Assembly (NCBI GenBank): GCA_031385325.1
Contig: JANNBJ010000079.1
Location: forward strand, 1 to 24,429
From: SYFY01 sp031385325
Lineage (GTDB): Bacteria > Pseudomonadota > Gammaproteobacteria > Pseudomonadales > Azotimanducaceae
Reading direction: 5' to 3'
Length of the DNA stretch: 24,429 bases
Shown here: in pieces, positions 1 to 7,077 of the stretch
How the letters are laid out: every line of letters starts with the position of its first letter
Numbering within the stretch: position 1 is the stretch's first letter
The notes under the pieces: generated by a model
Seen by the model: the letters and a program-made list of their open reading frames with translations, nothing else
The model's database searches: none
Told to the model about the DNA's origin: nothing
Position numbers and translations under genes: made by a program

Positions 1-141
1 CTTCCTTCGCAAAGCTGACCGTTCTCAGGTCCTTGAACTATAGCCCGGTGAATGCGAAAGAAAAAGTCCTTCGTTTATGTGTATTTAGCCAGTAGTGCTG
101 AGAACTATTCTTCGCCAGGGAGCCTGCTCAAAAACAAAATC
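1..141. other. Unassigned flank left of the IS
   Basis: No recognisable gene. All six frames were examined. Two plus-strand frames are open from the window edge and stop near 43 and 95, so either could be the last codons of an upstream protein, but neither resembles a known family. The stretch is AT-richer than the wbp genes. No target-site duplication was found when the bases before 142 were compared with those after 1697. Confidence 0.4.
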
Positions 142-191
142 TGTAGAGGCAAAGCAGTAATGTCCCCTTTGAGCAAACCTAAGATGTCCCC
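142..191 (+). repeat. Left terminal inverted repeat with doubled TGTCCCC motif
   Basis: The outer repeat (142-167) pairs with the reverse complement of 1672-1697. Inside it, GCAAAGCAGTAATGTCCCC (149-167) is followed by a second, similar unit, GCAAACCTAAGATGTCCCC (173-191). The two TGTCCCC cores start at 161 and 185, 24 bp apart. Two tandem units at the end look like paired transposase-binding sites; that role is inferred. Confidence 0.8.
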
Positions 192-232
192 TTTTGTGGT
201 GGGGACGTGTGATGCCAACGGGATTGGTGCTG

Positions 233-1498
233 ATGAGTCACAAGGAGTTGGATCGGCTGCAAGTCCTTGAGGCTTTGGCGCGTCGCACCCTGTCGCAGGC
301 AGCGGCAGCTAGACAACTGGGTCTGTCGATTCGTCAGGTCAAGCGTCTGGTCCGACGTTACCGGCAACACGGGGCCGAAGGACTGGTCTCTCGTCGTCGT
401 GGCCGACCCGCCAACAACACCATCACAACGGAACGGCGCGATGCCATGATGACGATTGTCGGTCTGCATTTCGCCTACTTCGGACCGACCCACGCCGCCG
501 AGAAGCTGCGCGAGATGCATCACTTGGTCGTTTCGAAAGAAACGCTTCGCCGGTGGATGATCGATGCTGGATTGTGGCGGCCGAAGACCCGCAAGCAACC
601 CAGAACACATCCATCACGACCACGCCGTCCTCGCTTCGGTGAATTGATCCAGGTGGATGGTTCGCCCCATGACTGGTTCGAAGGGCGAGCACCGGTATGT
701 ACGCTCATCGTTTTCATTGACGATGCGACCAGCCGTCTCACGGATCTGGCACTGGTTCCCGCAGAAACCACACAAGCCTATATGGAAGCACTGCAACGCC
801 ACCTGGCCGAGTATGGACGACCGCTGGCGGTGTACAGCGACAAACACAGTATCTTTCGTAACAACCATCCGGACCATGATGGCGAACTGACCCAGTTCAC
901 CCGCGAACTGAAAACGCTGGATATCGAGCCCATCCATGCCCACTCCCCCCAAGCCAAAGGGCGCGTCGAACGCGCCAATCAGACACTGCAGGACCGATTG
1001 GTCAAGGAACTGCGACTGCACCGCATCAGCGACCTTGCTGCGGCCAACGGCTTCCTGCCGGCCTTCATCAAGAGGTACAACGAGCGCTTCGGCCGGGCCG
1101 CGCTCAATCCAGAGGATGCGCATCGGCCGGTACTGCATGACTGTACAGATCTGCAGTTGATCTTCACACGCCACTACCAACGCATGCTCAGCAAGAACCT
1201 CGGCATTCGCTTCCAGAACATCGAATACCAGCTCACCGAAATCGGTCAGGGTCATCGGCTTCGCGGTGCGAAGGTGACGGTGTGTGAGGCGTTTGATGGC
1301 ACCGTCACGCTGTTGAAAGAAGGGCGGGTCTTACTGCACAGGGTACTGTCAGCCGGCGAGCCACCCACACCGATAGAGACCGGAAAATCGGTTCAACAGG
1401 TGGTCGAACAGGCCATTTTGAAACAAGCCAGACAACCACCCTTCAAACCCGCACCGGATCATCCCTGGCGACGCGCCGCCGTGCCGGCACGGGCTTGA
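233..1498 (+). CDS. ISNCY-family transposase (DDE)
   Basis: This is the transposase of the surrounding IS, a 421-residue protein from the ATG at 233. An N-terminal helix-turn-helix region (about residues 8-45, with RQLGLSIRQVKRLVRRY) should bind the terminal repeats. A basic linker follows, and then an integrase-like catalytic core. The presumed DDE triad is D142 in VDGSPHDWFE, D203 in YSDKHSIFR and E246 in KGRVERANQ. The frame is open upstream to a TTG at 194 and also has an ATG at 212. The ATG at 233 was chosen because homologues, as I recall them, begin just before the S[HQ]KEL segment, but no good ribosome site decides it. The length fits the family (roughly 420-440). The frame has no interruption, so the enzyme is probably functional. 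A strong hairpin lies just after the stop. Confidence 0.92.
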   Translation: MSHKELDRLQVLEALARRTLSQAAAARQLGLSIRQVKRLVRRYRQHGAEGLVSRRRGRPANNTITTERRDAMMTIVGLHFAYFGPTHAAEKLREMHHLVVSKETLRRWMIDAGLWRPKTRKQPRTHPSRPRRPRFGELIQVDGSPHDWFEGRAPVCTLIVFIDDATSRLTDLALVPAETTQAYMEALQRHLAEYGRPLAVYSDKHSIFRNNHPDHDGELTQFTRELKTLDIEPIHAHSPQAKGRVERANQTLQDRLVKELRLHRISDLAAANGFLPAFIKRYNERFGRAALNPEDAHRPVLHDCTDLQLIFTRHYQRMLSKNLGIRFQNIEYQLTEIGQGHRLRGAKVTVCEAFDGTVTLLKEGRVLLHRVLSAGEPPTPIETGKSVQQVVEQAILKQARQPPFKPAPDHPWRRAAVPARA

Positions 1499-1507
1499 CA
1501 CAGACCG

Positions 1508-1526
1508 GAAGGGGCGTTGCCCCTTC
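1508..1526 (+). terminator. Hairpin after the transposase, possible terminator
   Basis: A perfect 8-bp stem (1508-1515 GAAGGGGC with 1519-1526 GCCCCTTC) and a 3-base loop lie 9 bases after the transposase stop. No T-run follows, so it is not a textbook intrinsic terminator. It could instead protect the mRNA 3' end or block read-through into the antisense acyltransferase gene. Confidence 0.5.
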
Positions 1527-1546
1527 AACCCCACCCTCGCCGGGAG

Positions 1547-1637
1547 CAGGGGCATGGTCACGCCCCTGTCCGCAGGGTCACAAGCACACCAAGGTCAAGG
1601 ACTACTCGGCGCAAGCGCCTGCGTTCCTCCTTGACCT
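1547..1637. repeat. Two further inverted repeats in the IS 3' region
   Basis: CAGGGGC (1547-1553) pairs perfectly with GCCCCTG (1562-1568) around an 8-base loop. AGGTCAAGGA (1592-1601) pairs perfectly with TCCTTGACCT (1628-1637), and the 26-base interval between those arms contains a small GGCG/CGCC hairpin. With the hairpin at 1508-1526, most of the non-coding tail of the IS can fold. No protein is supported here. Confidence 0.6.
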
Positions 1638-1646
1638 CATCGGGCA

Positions 1647-1697
1647 GGGGACACTTCTGCTTTGCCAGAAAGGGGACATTTCTGGTTTGCTTTGACA
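1647..1697 (-). repeat. Right terminal inverted repeat with doubled GGGGACA motif
   Basis: This mirrors the left end. GGGGACA cores occur at 1647-1653 and 1672-1678, 25 bp apart, each followed in reverse complement by the same GCAAA-type box. The outermost bases end in ACA at 1697. Conservation of the doubled unit at both ends supports these coordinates as the true element boundaries. Confidence 0.8.
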
Positions 1698-1723
1698 CGA
1701 CGGACGGAGCAATGCTGGTGTGC

Positions 1724-2455
1724 TCAGGCTGCGTCCGCCACCACCTGATGGTGCCGATGTCGGGCGTTCATCATTGCCCAAAGTGTCTGCGTCACTTCAG
1801 CTACCTGCATCCCGTCGCCAAACCTGATCGGTCCGAGAATCTCTACGTGGGCAGGACCCGGGGATGCTTGTTTTTGTCCCTTCGGCCGAAGCGCCCGCAA
1901 ACCATCCAGATATACAGGCACAACCGGAACCCCACATTCGAGCGCCAGCCGGGCGACGCCGTGCCGGAAATCACCTAGCCGGTCCGAGGTGGTACGTGTA
2001 CCTTCCGGGAAGATAGCCACGTTGCAGCCTTGCTGGAGCAACCAGCGGGCATGATCAAGTGCTTTCGAACCGCCACCACGAACAATCGGGAAATTCCCAT
2101 AGACCAGCGACTGATACCAGGGCTGGAGTTCAAGCTTGGCCTTGCCTTTGACATACCATCGATCCTGCGCCGCCCCGAAATAGAGGTTGGACTTGATCTT
2201 TTCAGGCAGCGCGGTGAAGAGAACCAGCGAATCGAGATGACTCTGGTGATTGGCGATGATTATGCAGGGACCCTGCAAGCCATCGAGCCGCTCCCGCCTG
2301 GCGATCGTCAATGGCCGACAGTAGCGATCAACCCATCGGGTGTAAGTTCGGTAGCGCATTGCCCGCCTGACCAGCTTCGCCCAAGGCGCAATCTGCCATG
2401 GATGCGGGCCACTGTACTGAGGGAGGTCAAGCGCGAGAGCGGTAGATCCAGCCAT
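1724..2455 (-). CDS. PlsC-type 1-acyl-glycerol-3-phosphate acyltransferase family protein
   Basis: This 243-residue protein is a membrane-associated acyltransferase of the PlsC/LPLAT family, which moves an acyl chain from acyl-ACP or acyl-CoA to a lysophospholipid-like acceptor. The signature H-x4-D is present (NHQSHLD, H70 and D75), as are the NFPIVRGG region (about 121-128) and the FPEGTRT box (149-155). A start 18 codons further upstream is possible, but the ATG at 2455 has a GGAG site 5 bases upstream, so it is preferred. The gene is divergent from the polysaccharide operon and its stop is 26 bp from the IS. It is probably outside the sugar operon. The true acceptor is unknown: it could act in phospholipid synthesis or acylate another lipid. 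Confidence 0.85.
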   Translation of the reverse strand: MAGSTALALDLPQYSGPHPWQIAPWAKLVRRAMRYRTYTRWVDRYCRPLTIARRERLDGLQGPCIIIANHQSHLDSLVLFTALPEKIKSNLYFGAAQDRWYVKGKAKLELQPWYQSLVYGNFPIVRGGGSKALDHARWLLQQGCNVAIFPEGTRTTSDRLGDFRHGVARLALECGVPVVPVYLDGLRALRPKGQKQASPGPAHVEILGPIRFGDGMQVAEVTQTLWAMMNARHRHHQVVADAA

Positions 2456-3009
2456 ATTGACTCCAGTCGTCGTTGGTCGAGCGTCTGATTGGGGCTTCCA
2501 TCGCATCACGGCAGCCCGGTCGGGAAGCTTTGAGCAATCTTCGGGCCAGCTTTCGTCGAGCCGACTTTGGCTGCGACAGTCGAATCCCGATCAATATTGG
2601 TGCAGTAAATCGCGGCTATTCCCGCCGAGGCGCAGTCCTGGTGCATTCGCACGGAAAATCCACCAATCATCATCAGTACCAATAAAATTGAACGGCACCA
2701 CCTTCTGCGAATAAACTTGCGCCGCTTTCGCTACGGGGCCGTGACGGTTTCGCAGTGATTGATGACACTCTCGGCGCTTCAGCCCATCTCGCATCCATGC
2801 GCGGTAGCGCTGTCGCACTGCGACGGGACCGAAACCGGGTCCGTGAAAAAGTTGTGTCGCTATATCTACAAGCCGTCGAAGGGATTTCGTTTGACCACTA
2901 CTGCTCGATTTTGGGCCTTGACCGCCCCCCACCCTGCTTTTGCAAATGCCAGCAGGAGACATCTGGATCCCCACTCGTCGGATCGGGACGTTCGCCCGGA
3001 GTTCGTTCG
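2456..3009. other. Divergent gene-free region upstream of the wbp operon
   Basis: These 554 bp separate the acyltransferase gene (leftward) from wbpA (rightward) and must hold the promoters of both, unless wbpA is read from further away. A GGAG at 2998-3001 sits 8 bases before the wbpA start. A weak plus-strand promoter-like pair (TTGAAC, 16 bases, AATAAA) lies around 2690-2713, but I would not rely on it. No JUMPstart-like element or clear operator was recognised. Open frames crossing the region are arginine- and serine-rich and resemble no family. They include an in-frame upstream extension of wbpA, which lacks dehydrogenase similarity. Confidence 0.5.
2461..2464 (-). promoter_or_regulatory. 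Ribosome binding site deciding the acyltransferase start
   Basis: On the minus strand a GGAG lies 5 bases before the ATG at 2455. The longer frame begins upstream of this site, so this signal supports the shorter 243-residue protein. Confidence 0.6.
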
Positions 3010-4314
3010 ATGAAAGAGACACTGATCCAAAAGCTCAAGTCGCGTGAAGCGATCATCGGCGTCGTCGGTCTCGGCTACGTGGGTCTGCCGTTGGTGCTAC
3101 GTTTTTCTGAAGTGGGCTATCGCGTTCTTGGGCTCGACATCGATCAGCGAAAAGTTGATGAACTCAGCGCTGGCCGCAGTTACATCGAACACATCCCATC
3201 AACAGCGATCAACCGCGCCCGCACGAATGGTTTCACTGCAACGACGGACTTCAATCGCGCCAGTGAAGCGGATGCACTGATCATCTGTGTGCCAACACCG
3301 CTGAACCAACATCGGGAACCGGACCTGAGCTTCGTCCTCAATACTGCCGATGCATTGTTGCCGCACTTGCGTGACGGCCAGGTGGTGTCGCTGGAAAGCA
3401 CTACGTATCCAGGCACGACGGATGAAGAGTTGTTGCCTCGATTGAAATCACGCAATTTCCAGGTTGGTGTCGACGTCTTCCTCGTCTACTCGCCCGAACG
3501 CGAAGACCCCGGCAATCCGAATTTTTCCACTCGGACAATTCCAAAGGTTTGTGGCGGTACAACGCCTGAATGTCTCGAAGTGGGCATCGCGCTGTACGAG
3601 CAGGTGATCGATCGCGTCATTCCGGTCAGTTCGACACGAGTGGCTGAACTCACAAAGCTGCTGGAAAACATTCACAGGGCAGTAAATATCGGACTCGTCA
3701 ACGAGATGAAGATGGTTGCCGATCGGATGGATATCGACATCCATGAAGTGATTCGCGCAGCGGCAACGAAGCCTTTTGGATTCGTGCCGTACTATCCAGG
3801 CCCGGGATTGGGTGGACATTGCATTCCCATCGATCCGTTCTATCTGACCTGGAAAGCCCGCGAATATGGAATTCACACGCGTTTCATCGAACTCGCCGGT
3901 GAGGTCAACTCATCGATGCCGGACTATGTGGTTGGCAAGGTCGCGACCGCACTCAACGCTGCGCAGCGGTCCATCAATGGCAGCAAGATCCTTGTGCTCG
4001 GCATCGCGTACAAGAAAAACGTGGACGACATGCGCGAGTCACCATCGGTCATCCTGATGGAAAAACTCCACGACCTCGGTGCCGAAATCGCTTACAGCGA
4101 TCCGCACATACCGGTATTTCCCGTCATGCGAGAGCACCACTTCGATCTGTCCAGTGTCGTTTTAACCAAAGAATCGCTGACTGGTTTTGACTGCGTATTG
4201 CTCGCAACGGACCACGATCGCTTCGACTACACGCTGATCCGTCAGCACGCCCGCCTGATCGTGGACTCTCGCGGCCGTTATCTCGAACCGTCCAGCAACA
4301 TCATCAAGGCCTGA
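3010..4314 (+). CDS. wbpA: UDP-N-acetylglucosamine 6-dehydrogenase (WbpA type)
   Basis: This NAD-dependent enzyme oxidises C6 of UDP-GlcNAc to give UDP-GlcNAcA, the first step towards diacetamido-hexuronates. The protein has 434 residues, normal for the UDP-glucose/GDP-mannose dehydrogenase family. Visible landmarks are the N-terminal nucleotide-binding GVVGLGYVGLP (17-27), the substrate-loop ESTTYPGTTDEE (129-140), and the catalytic cysteine C271 in GPGLGGHCIPIDPFY. The C-terminal Rossmann-like domain starts near residue 320. The frame is open 85 codons further upstream, but that part has no family similarity. The ATG at 3010 has a GGAG 8 bases upstream, so it was chosen. Only 3 bases separate its stop from the next start, which implies co-translation. 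ManNAcA (WecC-type) dehydrogenase activity cannot be excluded, but the wbpB/D/E/I neighbours favour UDP-GlcNAc. Confidence 0.92.
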   Translation: MKETLIQKLKSREAIIGVVGLGYVGLPLVLRFSEVGYRVLGLDIDQRKVDELSAGRSYIEHIPSTAINRARTNGFTATTDFNRASEADALIICVPTPLNQHREPDLSFVLNTADALLPHLRDGQVVSLESTTYPGTTDEELLPRLKSRNFQVGVDVFLVYSPEREDPGNPNFSTRTIPKVCGGTTPECLEVGIALYEQVIDRVIPVSSTRVAELTKLLENIHRAVNIGLVNEMKMVADRMDIDIHEVIRAAATKPFGFVPYYPGPGLGGHCIPIDPFYLTWKAREYGIHTRFIELAGEVNSSMPDYVVGKVATALNAAQRSINGSKILVLGIAYKKNVDDMRESPSVILMEKLHDLGAEIAYSDPHIPVFPVMREHHFDLSSVVLTKESLTGFDCVLLATDHDRFDYTLIRQHARLIVDSRGRYLEPSSNIIKA

Positions 4315-4317
4315 TTC

Positions 4318-5379
4318 ATGCGCAGTTTTCCACCGCCGATCACCAACCGCAAAATCCGCTTCGCCGTCGTCGGCTGCGGACGAATCGCCACCAATCACTT
4401 CAATGCAATCAAGGAGCATTCGGGTGACTCCGAACTGGTTGGTATTTGCGATGTCGACAAACATGCCCTGAGTCGCGCGGCGACAGAAACCGGAGCGCAT
4501 CCCTACCCGACGCTCGAAACCCTGTTGCAAGATACTGACGCTGACGTCGTGGTTCTGACCACACCCAGTGGATTGCATCCTTCGCAGGTTATCGAGGTGG
4601 CCGCATCCGGTCGGCACGCCATGACCGAAAAGCCCATGGCCACTCGATGGCACGATGGACTGCGTATGGTGAAAGCCTGTGACGATGCCAGCGTGCGACT
4701 CTTTGTCGTTAAACAGAACCGACGCAACGCAACGCTTCAACTCGTAAAAAAGGCCATCGAAGACGGCCGCTTCGGTCGCATCTTCATGGTCAACATCAAC
4801 GTGTTCTGGACCCGTCCCCAGGAGTACTACGACAGCGCTGCATGGCGAGGCACGTGGGAGTTCGATGGCGGCGCGCTGATGAACCAGGCCAGTCACTACG
4901 TCGACTTGCTCGACTGGCTCATTGGCCCGATCGAAAGCCTGCAGGCGTATACCGCGACCCTGGCACGCAATATCGAAGTAGAAGACACCGGCGTGATCAG
5001 CGTGAAGTGGCGCTCAGGTGCACTCGGTTCGATGAACGTCACCATGCTCACCTATCCGAAAAACCTCGAAGGCAGCATCACCATCCTGGGTGAAACAGGC
5101 ACTGTCCGAGTCGGCGGAATGGCGGTGAACGAAATTCAGCACTGGGAATTTGCGGAGCCAAAACCAGAAGACGAGCAGATAAAACAAGCCAACTACGCCA
5201 CCACTTCGGTCTATGGCTTCGGTCATCCCCTCTACTATGACAATGTCATCAAGGTACTGCGTGGTGAAGCCGAGCCGGAAACTGACGGCCGTGAAGGACT
5301 GAAATCGCTGGAGGTGCTGATCGCCACCTACCTCTCGGCGAGAGATGGAAGACGAGTGGCGTTACCGCTGGACTACTGA
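4318..5379 (+). CDS. wbpB: UDP-GlcNAcA 3-dehydrogenase (WbpB/WlbA, Gfo/Idh/MocA family)
   Basis: This enzyme oxidises C3 of UDP-GlcNAcA to the 3-keto sugar, the substrate of the aminotransferase encoded two genes downstream. Its 353 residues show an N-terminal NAD-binding fold with AVVGCGRIATNHF (16-28), the family EKP motif (104-106) whose lysine is catalytic in relatives, and a second conserved segment ending in HYVDLLDWL, whose His is about residue 193. It resembles the WlbA form found in Bordetella and Chromobacterium more than the shorter PAO1 WbpB. In that group 2-oxoglutarate is used to regenerate NAD; whether this protein does so cannot be read from the sequence. An AAGG site lies in the end of wbpA, 3 bases of intergenic DNA precede the start, and the wbpD start follows after 6 bases. 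Confidence 0.9.
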   Translation: MRSFPPPITNRKIRFAVVGCGRIATNHFNAIKEHSGDSELVGICDVDKHALSRAATETGAHPYPTLETLLQDTDADVVVLTTPSGLHPSQVIEVAASGRHAMTEKPMATRWHDGLRMVKACDDASVRLFVVKQNRRNATLQLVKKAIEDGRFGRIFMVNINVFWTRPQEYYDSAAWRGTWEFDGGALMNQASHYVDLLDWLIGPIESLQAYTATLARNIEVEDTGVISVKWRSGALGSMNVTMLTYPKNLEGSITILGETGTVRVGGMAVNEIQHWEFAEPKPEDEQIKQANYATTSVYGFGHPLYYDNVIKVLRGEAEPETDGREGLKSLEVLIATYLSARDGRRVALPLDY

Positions 5380-5385
5380 GAAGAC

Positions 5386-5958
5386 ATGGCAATTCACCCC
5401 AAGGCAACCATTCACGACAGCGCCATCGTTGATGACGGCGCTACCATCGGTGCGAGCACACGCGTGTGGCACTTTGTTCACGTCAGCAGCAAGGCACGTA
5501 TCGGCGAAGGCTGTTCACTTGGGCAAAACGTGTACGTTGGCAATGATGTCACCATCGGCAACAACGTGCGTATCCAGAACAACGTGGCCGTTTATGATGC
5601 CGTGCGCCTGGAAGACGATGTCTTCTGTGGTCCCAGCATGGTGTTCACCAATGTCTACAATCCACGGGCTGCCATTTCGCGCAAAGAAGAATATCGCGAA
5701 ACGTTTGTCCGCAAAGGTGCAACACTCGGCGCCAACTGCACCATCGTATGTGGCAACGAAATTGGCGCCCATGCATTCATCGCGGCAGGCGCAGTGGTTA
5801 ACAAGCCGGTCCCACCCTTTGCCCTGATGGCTGGTGTACCGGCCCGCCAGAAAGGCTGGATGTGCCTGTGTGGCATCCAGTTGAAAGGGAAGGGGATGGT
5901 GAGCTGCACGTGCGGCGCCCAATATCAAATCGACGACGAATCCTGTACTCCAAAATGA
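5386..5958 (+). CDS. wbpD: UDP-GlcNAc3NA 3-N-acetyltransferase (WbpD/WlbB)
   Basis: This acetyl-CoA-dependent enzyme acetylates the 3-amino group to give UDP-GlcNAc3NAcA. The 190-residue protein is built mainly of left-handed beta-helix hexapeptide repeats (for example AKIGEG-, VTIGNN- and GATLGA-like turns from about residue 5 to 145). It has the conserved loop VFTNVYNPRA near 86-95 and ends its helix with PPFALMAGVPARQKGW. The C-terminus contains two CxCG pairs (CLCG and CTCG, 10 residues apart) that look like a small zinc ribbon. A GAGAAG site precedes the start. The last codons overlap the next gene in an ATGA (start 5955, stop 5956-5958), so it should be translated together with the aminotransferase that makes its substrate. 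Confidence 0.9.
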   Translation: MAIHPKATIHDSAIVDDGATIGASTRVWHFVHVSSKARIGEGCSLGQNVYVGNDVTIGNNVRIQNNVAVYDAVRLEDDVFCGPSMVFTNVYNPRAAISRKEEYRETFVRKGATLGANCTIVCGNEIGAHAFIAAGAVVNKPVPPFALMAGVPARQKGWMCLCGIQLKGKGMVSCTCGAQYQIDDESCTPK

Positions 5959-7067
5959 ATGACAAGATCGAGTTCATAGACCTCAAAGCTCAATACGCCA
6001 CGTTGAAAAGCAGTATCGATGCGCGCATGGCTAAAGTACTGGCTCATGGTCAGTACATCATGGGGCCGGAAGTGCGTGAGCTGGAGCAGGCACTGGAGAG
6101 CCGAACCGGCGCTGCGCATTGCATCACTGTCGCCTCAGGCACGGAAGCACTGCTCATTGCCTTGATGGCGATCGGCGTCAAGGCAGGCGACGAAGTGATC
6201 ACGACCCCGTTTACCTTTGTGGCCACCGCAGAAGTGATCGCGATCCTGGGAGCAATCCCCGTATTCGTCGACGTCGAACCGGACACCTGCAACCTCGATG
6301 CGCAGAAAATCGAGGCAGCCATCAGCGCGCGCACTCGCGCCATCATCCCCGTTTCGCTGTATGGCCAGACCGCGAACATGGATGAAATCAACGCGGTTGC
6401 AGCACGACACCAGAACATCGTTGTCATTGAAGACGCGGCCCAGAGTTTTGGGGCCACGTACAAGGGCCGTCAGAGCTGCGCCCTCTCGACCATCGGATGC
6501 ACCAGCTTCTTTCCGAGCAAACCGCTGGGCTGTTACGGTGACGGCGGTGCGATCTTCACTAGCGATGAAACGCTCGCAAAAACGATGCGCGAAATTCGGG
6601 TACACGGCCAGGAAAAGCGTTACTACCACACACGCATTGGTGTCGGTGGCCGCATGGACACGCTCCAATGTGCCATCGTACTGGCGAAACTCGAACAATT
6701 TGATTGGGAAATCGAACAGCGACTCATCGCCGGAGAACGTTATCGCAAGCTGTTTGCAGGTTGTAACGGCGTACAGTTACTGGCCGTTCGTCCCGACAGA
6801 ACGTGTGTATGGGGGCAGTACACCGTGCAGGTAGATCGTCGAGAAGCCGTGCTGAAGGCGTTGGCAGATGCGGGCGTACCGACAGCTGTTCACTATCCCG
6901 TGCCGCTGCATCGCCAGCCGGCGTACGAAAAGTTGAGCCGGATCTCATCAAGCGTTGTTCACTCGGAACATGTCGCAGGGCGAGTATTCAGCCTGCCGAT
7001 GCATCCTTATCTCGACGTTGCGACCCAGGAGCGCATCGCCGGTGCAGTGATTCGCGCGGTCGCATGA
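5955..7067 (+). CDS. wbpE: UDP-3-keto-GlcNAcA aminotransferase (WbpE/WlbC)
   Basis: This PLP enzyme of the DegT/DnrJ/EryC1/StrS family transfers an amino group, normally from glutamate, to C3 of the keto sugar made by WbpB. The product is UDP-GlcNAc3NA, which WbpD acetylates. The 370-residue protein shows the phosphate-binding SGTEALLIAL (61-70), EDAAQSFGA (159-167) with the PLP-contacting aspartate, and the Schiff-base lysine K189 in FFPSKPLGCYGDGGA. The C-terminal substrate region includes GVPTAVHYPVPLH. The frame extends upstream, but the ATG at 5955 overlaps the wbpD stop as ATGA and the protein then has the usual family start IEFIDLKAQY. Gene order and tight spacing place it firmly in the diacetamido-uronate pathway. 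Confidence 0.93.
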   Translation: MNDKIEFIDLKAQYATLKSSIDARMAKVLAHGQYIMGPEVRELEQALESRTGAAHCITVASGTEALLIALMAIGVKAGDEVITTPFTFVATAEVIAILGAIPVFVDVEPDTCNLDAQKIEAAISARTRAIIPVSLYGQTANMDEINAVAARHQNIVVIEDAAQSFGATYKGRQSCALSTIGCTSFFPSKPLGCYGDGGAIFTSDETLAKTMREIRVHGQEKRYYHTRIGVGGRMDTLQCAIVLAKLEQFDWEIEQRLIAGERYRKLFAGCNGVQLLAVRPDRTCVWGQYTVQVDRREAVLKALADAGVPTAVHYPVPLHRQPAYEKLSRISSSVVHSEHVAGRVFSLPMHPYLDVATQERIAGAVIRAVA

Positions 7068-7077
7068 AAGAATTCGC

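Larger units (their letters stand above)
142..1697 (+). mobile_element. Complete ISNCY/IS1202-like insertion sequence
   Basis: The element is about 1556 bp. It is bounded by imperfect inverted repeats that begin TGT and end ACA (142-167 against 1672-1697, about 21 of 26 matching) and carries one transposase gene on the plus strand. TGT...ACA ends are typical of IS481-related elements, and the transposase sequence points to the ISNCY (IS1202-type) group. It lies between the unassigned left flank and the 3' end of the acyltransferase gene, ending 26 bp beyond that gene's stop, so it does not break any gene visible here. No clear direct target repeat was seen, which could mean a long or decayed duplication, or slightly wrong ends. 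The intact reading frame and both ends suggest a recent, possibly still mobile, copy. Confidence 0.85.

Noticed and set aside
614..1255. A 213-codon antisense frame inside the transposase gene.
   Set aside because: It mirrors the codon pattern of the transposase, which has a complete DDE triad on the other strand.
2755..3009. In-frame 85-codon N-terminal extension of wbpA.
   Set aside because: The extension lacks similarity to dehydrogenases, and the ATG at 3010 has a GGAG and gives the normal family length.
2591..3022. A 143-codon open frame on the minus strand across the wbpA leader.
   Set aside because: It starts inside wbpA, is rich in Arg/Ser/Gly without domain-like character, resembles no family, and has no supporting ribosome site.
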